DNA of 35,833 nt from Neobacillus rhizosphaerae (GCF_937468385.1 NZ_CALBWS010000043.1:1-35833); one strand, 5' to 3'. Counted from the stretch's first letter, positions 26,894 to 35,833 are shown. Program-made: numbers and translations. The notes: generated by a model from the letters alone, not told the origin.

Positions 26894-29269
26894 ATGGGGG
26901 GAAACAGCTTGAGAGAACTTTTACAAAAGTATGCCAACACCTTTTCAAACCAGCTGGAAAAAATGACGCTTGAAGAAAATGAACAACGCAGTGTCAACCA
27001 TCCGATTATCTTTTTATTTTTGGGTGACCAAGTGAAGGAAGCCCTTCAATCGATCAAATTAATTAATGAAGAAAAATGGCAAAACAGCATGGGGGTCTTA
27101 TATTTTCACGCCCATCAAACCGGCACCATTACCGGGGAAAACGTATTATCTATCCAGCTTCCGGGCGAAGGACTTGACCGCAAGCTTAAACGGAAAGACA
27201 TGTACGAAGCCTTTTATCGTGATGAAACCAAACTAATCGAGTTAAATAAGACCTTTCGAAGGCTTTCGTCGAAAATTGCCGAATACGGGAAGGTCTATTC
27301 TTCGTTAAAAAAAGTTAATCTTTGTGTGGTGACGGCGGCTAGCGATCCTGCAAATATCCTGATTCAGGAATTTACCTTGTTGTTAAAAAGTATTCTTCTA
27401 GAATCGTTTCGCCTAGTCGAAGTCGATTTATATGGATTGCTACAGGCGAAGCAGGACGGGGATCATTTTGCCCTATCCACCTCACTTGGGATTAGTTTTT
27501 TTAAAGAACTGGATAGCTATCAAAACGATGAATATACCTTTAAAAAAGACCTTCAGTTAACAGAAGATCATCTCAGGCTGCCTGTTAGCCACCAACCTTC
27601 CCCACTCTTTGACCTAGTATATTTATTGAGCGATAAAAATGAAGCTGGCTTGATTTCTAGTGATGCCAACCAGCAAAACTATGAGATTATCAGCAATCTT
27701 AATCTGTTAAAAAACCGGAAAATGATAACAGACTACCATGAAAAAATGGACAGCTATAATCATCAAGACTTTAAACGTGGCATTAGAGGAAATTCACCTG
27801 AACCCGTTTATGCTTCTGCTGGTTTTGCCAAGGTGAACCGCCCCAATAAAGCGATTTCCCTCTATGCGGCAAGTCATTTTTTCAACGAATTTTTGGCATC
27901 GTTAAAAGCTGTCGGAGGGCAGCCCCGTGAAACAGTGCTCAGCTTGTTCGATTTGTCCGAGGACGCTTTTCTAAAATACTTTCATGATTGTCTACCGCCG
28001 CTGGAAAACCTTGCAGACATGAATGGCTTAATGTCTGTCGCGAATTCTTATCAAACGGTAAAAAGAATGTCGGTCAGGGAAGCGGAAGAATATTTATATG
28101 AAGGAGGTACCAACCGATTCTTCCAGGCAAATTTTGACGATCCTGTCCGTGAGCACATGCAAGGGCTGCACCTGAAAGAACGTATCCTGAGCTGTCTCGA
28201 TGAACATGTCATCAATAATGAAAAATATGGCTTGTATTGTGCCTATTTATGGACCTCACCTACTTCATCGGAATTTGGGATTAGTGTAATCGAAGAAATT
28301 CAGAAAATGCTGCGCCATACAAAAGATGACCTTTTAGAAGCGGAATCAAGACTCGAGTGGCTATACCAGCAAATGGTCGATGGCTGTGATTTCAAAAAAA
28401 GCTACCTCCCTTTTTCGGACAAGAAAAACCTAAATAGCTTCCAGCGCTACTTGTTTGACGAGGTTTACGGGAAAAAGTACGAAATCATCAAGCTCGAGGT
28501 AAAACATGCGATCTTAAAGCAATATCAAGCGGTGTTAGAAGAAAATCACTTTTATTTCCGCAAAAAAATTGAGCTTATCGATCAGGTTAAATCCAGCCTG
28601 AAGCAAGCGGCAGCAGAAAGCCTTTATGACTCTGATGATTATTTAGACAAAAATATTGCCGAATATTATGCGGATATTATTAGCGGGATAACAGCAAAGT
28701 TGAAGGAAAAACACGGACCGCATTTCTTTTCTGATGAGCGTTTTTTCGGAAACCTGCTCACCCTGCTTGAAAACGGGACAAACGCCCTTCTGGAACGATT
28801 GCTTCTCGTTTGTAATCGAGAGGTATTGACGCAGGAAGAATTCCATCGCAGCTTTGAGGATGAACTGTTAGAAAGAGCCAATGTCATGACGCGCTATGAA
28901 AATCGTGACGTTCTCTCCAAAGAGGATCTGTTCAAGCAACTATACACACGCCTGCACGAAAACTCGGCAATTCAGATTGAAGTTTATAACTATACACAGG
29001 AACACCGCTTCGAAGAAAAATACTTCTTTGGGGATTTTTACAGCAAATTCATGAATTTCGCCTTAGAAAAAGAACAGGAAAATCGCCACTTTAAAGTCGG
29101 TTGTGCCCATGAGAAAAAATCGAGCGGCATCGAAAAACTTGCCCTTATGGGAGGCTTTAAGCTGACAGACTTAATGTACTACCGCAATGGTGAAAAATAC
29201 TATAAGACCTACATGGAAAATGGTTATGAATTCCACTCGAAATCAGTGAAAACCAACTCTATTTCGTAA
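26894..29269 (+). CDS. 791-aa protein, probable degenerate tubulin-like partner
   Basis: No family is immediately obvious, but its layout follows the tubulin-like protein before it. NHPIIFLFLGDQVKEALQSI (about 36-55) aligns with the GLGGTG strand-loop-helix. LCVVTAASDPANILIQ aligns with the GGTGSG strand. VDLYGLL aligns with ILGYLFTP, and PVYASAGFAKVNRP with NIIGASMAEIP. Both glycine loops are lost, so it should not bind nucleotide normally. The rest is helical and soluble. Two starts are possible: ATG 26894, or TTG 26909, which has GGGGGG seven bases upstream and may be the true one. A non-hydrolysing partner of the tubulin-like GTPase is my inference. Confidence 0.8.
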   Translation: MGGNSLRELLQKYANTFSNQLEKMTLEENEQRSVNHPIIFLFLGDQVKEALQSIKLINEEKWQNSMGVLYFHAHQTGTITGENVLSIQLPGEGLDRKLKRKDMYEAFYRDETKLIELNKTFRRLSSKIAEYGKVYSSLKKVNLCVVTAASDPANILIQEFTLLLKSILLESFRLVEVDLYGLLQAKQDGDHFALSTSLGISFFKELDSYQNDEYTFKKDLQLTEDHLRLPVSHQPSPLFDLVYLLSDKNEAGLISSDANQQNYEIISNLNLLKNRKMITDYHEKMDSYNHQDFKRGIRGNSPEPVYASAGFAKVNRPNKAISLYAASHFFNEFLASLKAVGGQPRETVLSLFDLSEDAFLKYFHDCLPPLENLADMNGLMSVANSYQTVKRMSVREAEEYLYEGGTNRFFQANFDDPVREHMQGLHLKERILSCLDEHVINNEKYGLYCAYLWTSPTSSEFGISVIEEIQKMLRHTKDDLLEAESRLEWLYQQMVDGCDFKKSYLPFSDKKNLNSFQRYLFDEVYGKKYEIIKLEVKHAILKQYQAVLEENHFYFRKKIELIDQVKSSLKQAAAESLYDSDDYLDKNIAEYYADIISGITAKLKEKHGPHFFSDERFFGNLLTLLENGTNALLERLLLVCNREVLTQEEFHRSFEDELLERANVMTRYENRDVLSKEDLFKQLYTRLHENSAIQIEVYNYTQEHRFEEKYFFGDFYSKFMNFALEKEQENRHFKVGCAHEKKSSGIEKLALMGGFKLTDLMYYRNGEKYYKTYMENGYEFHSKSVKTNSIS

Positions 29270-29282
29270 GGAGATTTTGCAA

Positions 29283-30557
29283 ATGCCTGTCCGAAAGTTT
29301 AGTATTCTCTTTTTTGTTTTTAGTATTATTGCCGGCTTCATCGGGGCTATCATTGGCGAGTGGCTGATCGAGTCCTATTATGGCGTCTGGCCCAATATCC
29401 TGTTAATGGGAGTCTATTTTGGTCAGTTAGCCTTTATGGCCGGCCTGTTTTGCTTGCTGGCAGAAATCATTTCACCGACGATTAATGGTCGCAGCTGGCG
29501 CTTGGAATACTCGGGGCTTTCTTGGAAGTTTCTTGTCCCATCAACATTTGTGATGCTATTTATTGCCGGTCTTATTTTTCAATTCTTCTATTCTCTTAAT
29601 ATCTCAAGCGTTAAACCGCCAGACGATTTCGTTATGGTTATGGATATTTCGGACAGCATGAATAAATCCGACCCTGGTCGCCAAAGCTTGAAGGCTGCCG
29701 GAAAACTCCTTTCCAATATGGAACAAGGCCACCGCGCCTCTATCATCTCCTTTAATGAACAAGCATTTATCACAAAATCAATGTTTAACATTAGTGATAG
29801 AAAGGAGCGTGAGGACGCAGTTAATCAAATCAATAGCTTAGAATACAACGGGGGTACCGATATTGCGGGCGCCTTAGACAACGCCATGAAGGTGATTGAC
29901 AACAATCAACAAGTGGGCCGCAAACCAATGGTGATTCTGTTTTCCGATGGTTACAGCAAGCTAGACCTCGATGCTGTGGTGGAGCCCTATCAAAACAAAG
30001 ATATTATCATTAATACGATTGGGATGAGCAAAATTGACCAGGACGGCGCCAAGCTACTCAAATTGATTGCAACTCGCACTGGCGGTTCCTTCTATGATGT
30101 CAAAAAAGCGACGGAATTAACGAACGTGTTTGAAAGAATTTACTTAGAAAACCAAGACCGTCTGCTTGTGACGGAAAAACACGGATTGTTTAAAAACAGT
30201 GTTTATCTTGCCGTGCTTCGCGTTGTCTTGATCACGTTAATTGGCGGCCTGTTCGGTCTAGCCCTAGGTATCGTTTTTGACAACCGGTATTTGGCAAAAA
30301 GCTACGCCATCACTGGACTGATTTCAGGGCTATTAGCAGGGCTTCTGCTCGAACTTGGGTTGCAGGGCGGCTTGCTGTCCGGGTTCTCTTACCGCATTGC
30401 CGCAGATATTCTGTTAACTGTGTTGACCGGCCTTGGAACAGTGATTATCCCGATACGCGAAAAATTTGCCGGTACATTAGCCCGCCGCTCCAGCGGTTCT
30501 GATTTTTCCGTGCGTGATACATCCTTGAAAAGAGATCATTTTAAAAAAGGATTTTGA
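29283..30557 (+). CDS. Polytopic membrane protein with VWA domain
   Basis: The protein is 424 aa from ATG 29283, nine bases after AAGGAG; an upstream TTG is too close to that site. Three transmembrane helices (about 7-27, 37-62, 84-107) precede a VWA domain (115-290) with an intact MIDAS: DISDSMN from D121, NGGTDIAGAL and LFSDGYS. Three more helices (about 310-335, 342-362, 372-395) and a basic tail follow. With three helices before it, the VWA domain lies outside if the N-terminus is inside. The ribosome binding site overlaps the stop of the 791-aa gene, so the two are coupled. It probably pairs with the other VWA protein of the operon. Confidence 0.87.
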   Translation: MPVRKFSILFFVFSIIAGFIGAIIGEWLIESYYGVWPNILLMGVYFGQLAFMAGLFCLLAEIISPTINGRSWRLEYSGLSWKFLVPSTFVMLFIAGLIFQFFYSLNISSVKPPDDFVMVMDISDSMNKSDPGRQSLKAAGKLLSNMEQGHRASIISFNEQAFITKSMFNISDRKEREDAVNQINSLEYNGGTDIAGALDNAMKVIDNNQQVGRKPMVILFSDGYSKLDLDAVVEPYQNKDIIINTIGMSKIDQDGAKLLKLIATRTGGSFYDVKKATELTNVFERIYLENQDRLLVTEKHGLFKNSVYLAVLRVVLITLIGGLFGLALGIVFDNRYLAKSYAITGLISGLLAGLLLELGLQGGLLSGFSYRIAADILLTVLTGLGTVIIPIREKFAGTLARRSSGSDFSVRDTSLKRDHFKKGF

Positions 30558-30592
30558 GGCTCTCAACTTTAAGAAGATGGAGGTGATTGCCG

Positions 30593-31231
30593 GTGAACTG
30601 GGAGACCATTACTTCCCCTGATCATGAAATAAGAGATTTAAGAAAGACGCTGCGCGATTCTGAGGTTCATTTAACTTGGTTTTGGTCAAAGGACATTGAC
30701 TTTGTCTACATTTATAAGGCTCCGGCCGACCATGTCCAGCCATACAGCGAAATTGCAGAGGATGATTTAAGGCTCTACACCCGCGAGGAATATAAAGCTA
30801 ATCAAGGTTATGTCGCCAGAATAGACGGAATTAGCCGCTCGCACTACCGCATTTTCCCATGCCAAAAACGGGAAGGAAAGCTAATCATTTTCAGGCAAGA
30901 GAACGATAATAATAGTATAGGAATTTCGGGCTCGAAAGGAAAAATATATTTTTCTATCACCTATAAAAATAAACTCTTTCAGCCTCTTAAAAAAGTAAAG
31001 ATATCGATCATGTCAGAGCTTCCACTTGATAAAGAGGTGTTAGTCTATGTAAAAAAACACGGGTCCGTTCCCAACTCGATCGACGATGGAACGGTATATC
31101 CCTTTGTTCGCGACTTTCCCTCTGGGAAATCCGTACAGCCGGAAATTGAAATTGATAAAAATGAGTATATTAGAATTTTTTTTAGCAACGGAAGGAAATC
31201 AGCTTATGATTACGAGCTAATTCCTGAATAG
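30593..31231 (+). CDS. Small beta-rich protein of the tubulin-like locus
   Basis: The protein is 212 aa from GTG 30593, nine bases after GGAGG; an in-frame TTG two codons earlier is too close to the site. No signal peptide or transmembrane helix is present. The N-terminal half includes VHLTWFWSKDIDFVYIY, which has the W and strand pattern of an Fn3/Ig-like sheet. The C-terminal half (about 110-212) alternates strands (KIYFSITYKN, EVLVYVKK, YIRIFFSNG). I recognise no named family. It lies 35 bases after the polytopic VWA gene and 13 before the GTPase gene, so it should act in the cytoplasm with them, perhaps as an adaptor. Confidence 0.78.
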   Translation: MNWETITSPDHEIRDLRKTLRDSEVHLTWFWSKDIDFVYIYKAPADHVQPYSEIAEDDLRLYTREEYKANQGYVARIDGISRSHYRIFPCQKREGKLIIFRQENDNNSIGISGSKGKIYFSITYKNKLFQPLKKVKISIMSELPLDKEVLVYVKKHGSVPNSIDDGTVYPFVRDFPSGKSVQPEIEIDKNEYIRIFFSNGRKSAYDYELIPE

Positions 31232-31244
31232 GGAGGGCCATTAC

Positions 31245-32513
31245 ATGTTCGCACTGCTAAAACGAATATTCGAAAAAAAGCAGCCTGCCAAAGAAAGATT
31301 GCCATTTTACGATATTGTCTGCCCATACTGTTTTTCCAAATTTCATCATGAGGAAGTCGTCTTCCGTGCGTCCCATTACCGTGACGATGATGAGGCATTA
31401 GCCCTGCAAGAGGATGAATTGTTTAATCATTATCGGGAAAAATTCGGGCTTGCTCCGATTGACGAGCTGGAAGCGATTATTTATCCTTCGATGATTCCTG
31501 ATGAAAACAAGCTTTATTCTGATCGCATTCTTATGGGCGTTTCTGATAAATACTCAGTCGTAACGAAGAATCGCTTATGTCCCGAATGCCATAATGAACT
31601 GCCTGTTACAGCGGGTAAGCATCCAAGTAATATCGTATCGATTGTTGGAGCTACCTCTGTGGGTAAATCCGTTTACATGACCTCATTGATTCATACACTA
31701 CAGCATGTCACCGCTAACAATTTTCAGGCGGCGTGCATTCCACTTGATAATGAGATAAGCAGGCGATTCCGACAGGAGTATGAAATTCCGCTTTTTGAAA
31801 ATGGCAGTCTATTAAAATCAACACAGGTATCAAAGCGTCAAGAGCCATTTATCTTTCAATTTGTCTTTAAAGATGAGGATCGCTCTCCACTGACACTCGT
31901 ATTTTTTGATGTCGCCGGTGAAGGAATGACAAACAAGGACTATATCAAGCTTCATGCAGCCCATATTAAAAATTCTTCAGGAATTCTGTTTTTAATTGAC
32001 CCAATGCAAATTCGCGCTATCCGTGAAAAACTGATTCATCAACTAGGTGAAAAGCCAGGTGAAATTGCTGCCCAAGGTGATGAACCACGTGAAGTCGTCA
32101 TCTCCTTGTTTGGTGATTTTATTGCCCATCTAGAAAATAGTAAAACAGATATTCCAACCGCAGTGGTGTTGACGAAAAGCGATTTATTAAATGCCTTAAA
32201 ACACGATGACGGCGAATATATTCGTTCGAATAGTAATGTATTTCATAATGTCATCCATAGAGGCTACCTCCATTTAGATGAATTCGAAAATATCAACGGG
32301 GAAATCAGACGATTCCTTGAAAAAGTAGATATCCCTTTTGTGAACGCACTGGATGTTTATTTTAAAGATATCTCCTATTTTGCGGTGTCCGCGCTAGGGA
32401 GTAATCCAGTCGATCAGCAGGTCAGCGGCATCATTAGCCCTGTTCGTGTAGATGAGCCGTTCATTTGGCTGCTTTATAAGCTAGGGTATATCGAAGGGAG
32501 AAATGAGCAGTGA
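31245..32513 (+). CDS. Zinc-ribbon P-loop GTPase, DO-GTPase-like
   Basis: The protein is 422 aa; GGGAGGG stands seven bases before the ATG. A zinc site is split: C26xxC29 near the N-terminus and C112xxC115 later. The GTPase core follows: Walker A GATSVGKS (135-142, K141), switch-type DVAGEG from D222, and TKSD (310-313) in place of NKxD. These are features of TRAFAC-like GTPases. It resembles the DO-GTPase2 group described with prokaryotic conflict and signalling systems, from memory. The downstream gene encodes its probable GAP1-like partner and overlaps it by four bases, so the two should be made in a fixed ratio. GTP binding is well supported; the effector is not known. Confidence 0.85.
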   Translation: MFALLKRIFEKKQPAKERLPFYDIVCPYCFSKFHHEEVVFRASHYRDDDEALALQEDELFNHYREKFGLAPIDELEAIIYPSMIPDENKLYSDRILMGVSDKYSVVTKNRLCPECHNELPVTAGKHPSNIVSIVGATSVGKSVYMTSLIHTLQHVTANNFQAACIPLDNEISRRFRQEYEIPLFENGSLLKSTQVSKRQEPFIFQFVFKDEDRSPLTLVFFDVAGEGMTNKDYIKLHAAHIKNSSGILFLIDPMQIRAIREKLIHQLGEKPGEIAAQGDEPREVVISLFGDFIAHLENSKTDIPTAVVLTKSDLLNALKHDDGEYIRSNSNVFHNVIHRGYLHLDEFENINGEIRRFLEKVDIPFVNALDVYFKDISYFAVSALGSNPVDQQVSGIISPVRVDEPFIWLLYKLGYIEGRNEQ

Positions 32514-35389
32514 CCGGAAAATTCGTAGATCAGCAAATGTATACAAGGGAACGGGGCGGAATCTTTCACGAAACCGACGGCTATGACACCATTGCCATTT
32601 CCGCTGGCCTCGATAAAGCATTTGTAAAAAAATATTTACATCCATTTTGCAGCTATTCCGCTCCTAAGGTGTTAACGGAACGGGGAGAAATGGAAGCTTC
32701 CCTCTTTCCGGAAGCCGTGACCATTTTTCAGCCTGAAAGCGGCGAGCTTGTCATCGGCCAGGCTATATTCGTACCCGCAGATTTTACTGGCACTCGTAGC
32801 ACCTATTTCATGCATAACTATATTATTCCTTCTGCCATAAAGGATGAGTGGATCAAACAGCCTGCCAAGCTTTTTCAAATCAATGAATTTGCTACCTCCT
32901 ATGATGTCGGCTTAGGGAAGGTCCTGCCTGAACGGGAGGTTGTCGGCTTCGACGATAGGGATATTCTTAGTGTGAAGGATGAACTTCTTGAGGTGTTAGG
33001 GATTGGAGAAGTACAATTCAAACAGCTCTTGCTCGCCGTCATGTCGTCGATTGCTGGAAAGAAAAAGGTCTTCATCTCTCTTAACGTTCCATTGCAAGAC
33101 TATTCAAAGTATGCGATGCAATTGTTAGAGTTAATTTATCTTTATTTACCTTATGCCCATCGACGGAAATTAGGAGCAATGACTTTTTCTAGTGAACCTG
33201 AGGGTAAAAAATACATCCATGTTATGTTTTTTGAGCCAGGAACACTCAACTATGGAGATCGTTCCATGGCAAAACAATTTATTTTCGATTTTGCAGAAGG
33301 CAGAGTATCAGGTGTAAATATTAACGGGGAGTGGCACGAGTATTTGGAATTTGCTTTTCACCATTTCTCCAAATCTAAAAATGTAAGTAATTTCTTGGAC
33401 TTTGCAGAATCAATGTTATCAGGATTAGAGGAAGAACAGCAACTGGAGTTAACCAGTTATCACCAATTAACCGCCATTTATCTAACCTTAAACTATGAGG
33501 ATATCCCTTATTATAAGAATAATAAAATCGGTTTTTTACAAAGTTTGCATAAATTCTTAGCGGTTAACTCAGAGGAAAAACCAGATTTGGTTGAGCTTTT
33601 TTTCCATCTATTAAAAGGGGAAAAAGTAGCTAGTAATAAAAATATGGCTCTAGACTACATCGATGCTGTCGTATCCATAAACACAATCCTTAGATGCGAT
33701 GAGGCTATCTTCTTTATGATAGAGACTCTTAAGTATTATCAAAATGATCGACTTTTCCATAAGTTATGGAAAGTAATTGAACAGGACAAGCTCAGCCATC
33801 AAGAAATTTTGATATATTTTAATAACAATTCAAATTACGGGGGGCTTCTTGAACAATATTTTTTGGAATGGTTTAAACCGTTCGTTAGTGTCGAAGACAT
33901 CCTTAACGAATTAAAATTACTTGCACACTCACCCTACCTTTTGAGTATTGAAAAATTTAAATCCGTATCAATAAAAAGAATCGCTTCTGCCATCAGCAAT
34001 GAAAGCAACCCTTTCACATCCTTATTGGCAGTGAAGGATTTTAACCTCGGCCTGCATAGTCCTGAGTTTGACGAATTTAAGAATGACATGCTAAAACACG
34101 CATTAGCCTCTCTGTTAAGGACGATCAATGTTATGGATGTCACGCTGTCAGATGTCATCGCATTTGGAGAAATTTCTTCAAATGTTGAAGAATGGGAAGA
34201 CGCGAAGGGCCAGGAAAATTATTTGGTCATGATTGCTTTATACGAGCTTTTCAGTAATCCCGCGAATGCAAATGCATACGATTTAAAATCTTTAACTGGA
34301 GAATCTCGTCAACAACTTAGGAACATCCTTCGAAAACTATTTCGAAGCAATCCTATTTCTATGTATTTTCAGCTCCTTTTCATCGCATTTGGATCGGAAT
34401 ATAAAGGTGTTAATTATCAAGGATTATTGGATTACTTGTCTCGGTTAGGCCATGACAAAACAATGTATTCATTTGTTCTTGAAAACGCACGGTTGATTGA
34501 CACTGACCGTGCCTACAAAAGAGCATTAAAAAAATACTTTATCAAGCATCCGCAATCGATTTGGAAAAATAAAACACTTCGAAAAGAACTAAAATTAATC
34601 AAAAACTACAGCATTAGAAATTTTTTGAAGGAAGTTGAATCAGAGACAACTAGTCCTTTAATCAAATTCCTAAAACGATATGGATTGACATTATCTTTTC
34701 TGGTGGTCATCCTGGGATTAGGTACAGGCATATGGTTCGGATTTTTTCATGATGGAAAACCTAAAGTTCAAAAACCTAGTGAAACGGTAACAGCAAACAA
34801 CCCTGGAAAGAAAACGGCTACCGAAGAAAAGAAAAAAACCACTTCCACAAAGAAGACAGGCCTGGGAGAAAACAAAAAGGACACTTTTACTCATTTAAAA
34901 TCCTTCAAAGCTTCAACAAGTGGAGCAGATGGTCAGACGTTTAAATTGGATCTAGCTGGGAAACAGGTTAAGAATATCATCGGACAAGCTCACCCAAATG
35001 GGAGTAGTACATTGGTTATGACCGATAAATCAGGCACCGAATGGCAGCTCCATTTGGCAACTGAACCAGAGGATACCCCATTTGATGACAATGGAAAATT
35101 AAAAAAGGGATATTCATTTTATGGACTTGAACATAATTTCTCAAAGGATGAAATTCCTGAATTAGTTTTAGTTGCTACTAATAAAGCAACCCATTCATAT
35201 ATCTGGATTTTCCCTGTCAATTCTAGTGGTCCTATGAATGAGTTAAAACTTCTCCCCCCGCTTCTATCGGAGAAAGACTTTTCTGATGTACAGTTGGAGG
35301 AAAATAAATTAATTTTGTCACAAGGTGACCAAGACCTTACTTTCGAATACTCTAGCGATAAACAAAGTTTTGTAGCACAAAAAAAATAG
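32510..35389 (+). CDS. GAP1-like transmembrane protein with extracellular C-terminal domain
   Basis: The protein is 959 aa, starting at a GTG that overlaps the GTPase stop (GTGA), with AAGGGAG upstream. Residues 1-260 resemble the GAP1-N2 domain (GTPase-associated protein 1): QQMYTRERGGIFHETDGYDT, AISAGL and HPFCSY near the start. Residues 270-715 are helical. One transmembrane helix lies at about 726-748. A Lys/Thr-rich linker then leads to a beta-rich domain of about 150 aa outside the cell. It could link an outside signal to the neighbouring GTPase. GAP activity is implied by the family name only; no arginine finger can be assigned. It is the last gene of the operon, closed by a strong terminator. 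Confidence 0.82.
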   Translation: MTGKFVDQQMYTRERGGIFHETDGYDTIAISAGLDKAFVKKYLHPFCSYSAPKVLTERGEMEASLFPEAVTIFQPESGELVIGQAIFVPADFTGTRSTYFMHNYIIPSAIKDEWIKQPAKLFQINEFATSYDVGLGKVLPEREVVGFDDRDILSVKDELLEVLGIGEVQFKQLLLAVMSSIAGKKKVFISLNVPLQDYSKYAMQLLELIYLYLPYAHRRKLGAMTFSSEPEGKKYIHVMFFEPGTLNYGDRSMAKQFIFDFAEGRVSGVNINGEWHEYLEFAFHHFSKSKNVSNFLDFAESMLSGLEEEQQLELTSYHQLTAIYLTLNYEDIPYYKNNKIGFLQSLHKFLAVNSEEKPDLVELFFHLLKGEKVASNKNMALDYIDAVVSINTILRCDEAIFFMIETLKYYQNDRLFHKLWKVIEQDKLSHQEILIYFNNNSNYGGLLEQYFLEWFKPFVSVEDILNELKLLAHSPYLLSIEKFKSVSIKRIASAISNESNPFTSLLAVKDFNLGLHSPEFDEFKNDMLKHALASLLRTINVMDVTLSDVIAFGEISSNVEEWEDAKGQENYLVMIALYELFSNPANANAYDLKSLTGESRQQLRNILRKLFRSNPISMYFQLLFIAFGSEYKGVNYQGLLDYLSRLGHDKTMYSFVLENARLIDTDRAYKRALKKYFIKHPQSIWKNKTLRKELKLIKNYSIRNFLKEVESETTSPLIKFLKRYGLTLSFLVVILGLGTGIWFGFFHDGKPKVQKPSETVTANNPGKKTATEEKKKTTSTKKTGLGENKKDTFTHLKSFKASTSGADGQTFKLDLAGKQVKNIIGQAHPNGSSTLVMTDKSGTEWQLHLATEPEDTPFDDNGKLKKGYSFYGLEHNFSKDEIPELVLVATNKATHSYIWIFPVNSSGPMNELKLLPPLLSEKDFSDVQLEENKLILSQGDQDLTFEYSSDKQSFVAQKK

Positions 35390-35398
35390 GTATTTCAT

Positions 35399-35430
35399 CG
35401 AGCATTCCGACTGGGATGCTCGATTTTTTT
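35399..35430 (+). terminator. Intrinsic terminator of the rightward operon
   Basis: Arms CGAGCATTCC (35399-35408) and GGGATGCTCG (35413-35422) form a 10-bp stem with one G-T pair and a GACT loop, followed by ATTTTTTT. It starts ten bases past the stop of the GAP1-like gene. Confidence 0.9.
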
Positions 35431-35483
35431 ATACTATCGGAATTGTCATCATCAATATCTAGTTTTCTTCTTTTTTTTGATAC

Positions 35484-35515
35484 AAAAAAGAACAGCTGAT
35501 TCAGCTGTTCTTTTT
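35484..35515. terminator. Bidirectional terminator of the rRNA operon
   Basis: GAACAGCTGA (35490-35499) and TCAGCTGTTC (35501-35510) form a perfect palindrome around one T, with A and T runs on the two sides. It follows the 3' end of 5S rRNA on the minus strand and can also stop read-through from the rightward operon. Confidence 0.88.
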
Positions 35516-35519
35516 CGTG

Positions 35520-35635
<116 letters not shown>

Positions 35636-35719
35636 CTCTAAAAGTTTGAGGTTTCATTCCCTCAAAACTAGATAATGTAGAAGAAGTTGTTGGTAAACAC
35701 GAGTCAATCAATTAATAAA
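35636..35719 (-). other. 23S-5S spacer
   Basis: About 84 bases of A/T-rich spacer between the two rRNA genes, with CCTCAAACTTTTAGA-type sequence next to 5S that should help processing. No tRNA gene is present. Confidence 0.75.

Positions 35720-35833
<114 letters not shown>

Noticed and set aside
35636..35719. tRNA gene in the 23S-5S spacer
   Set aside because: The 84-base spacer has no cloverleaf or T-loop consensus.

Overview
The window looks like chromosomal DNA from a Bacillaceae species (Bacillota, close to Bacillus/Neobacillus). The evidence is low GC, strong AGGAGG-type ribosome binding sites, frequent GTG/TTG starts, a YhcR-type nuclease, short intergenic repeats of the kind seen in Bacillus-like genomes, and a Bacillus-type 5S/23S rRNA end at the right edge. 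No transposase, phage gene or CRISPR array was seen.

Left part (1-16.1 kb, genes on the minus strand): a phosphocholine surface-decoration module. Three tightly coupled lic genes come first: a fused HTH/nucleotidyltransferase/choline kinase, a LicB-like permease and a LicC-like cytidylyltransferase. They have a clear sigma-A promoter with a palindromic operator candidate. Three large secreted proteins with choline-binding (CW_binding_1) repeats follow: a glucosaminidase, a subtilisin-like protease and a nuclease/5'-nucleotidase. The lic enzymes would import and activate choline. The three exoenzymes would dock on phosphocholine attached to teichoic acid. The transferase LicD is not in the window.

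Middle part (16.1-18.4 kb): a CPBP-family intramembrane protease with a 31-aa membrane peptide upstream, a small secreted DUF4359-like protein and a roughly 150-bp intergenic repeat element.

Right part (18.4-35.4 kb): a ten-gene divergent locus bounded by strong terminators. Leftward are a 49-aa membrane peptide, a zinc-ribbon membrane protein and a membrane-anchored 594-aa protein. Rightward are a secreted VWA protein, a Tubulin_2-type GTPase, a 791-aa protein that looks like a nucleotide-site-dead tubulin-like relative, a polytopic VWA protein, a small beta-rich protein, a zinc-ribbon P-loop GTPase and a GAP1-like transmembrane protein with an extracellular tail. Two different GTPase types, two MIDAS-type VWA domains and several transmembrane proteins suggest a membrane-spanning assembly that couples outside sensing to a cytoplasmic tubulin-like polymer or switch. 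This is the best candidate for an undescribed system; its function is unknown.

Right edge: the rightward operon converges on the 3' end of an rRNA operon (5S and the end of 23S, minus strand).
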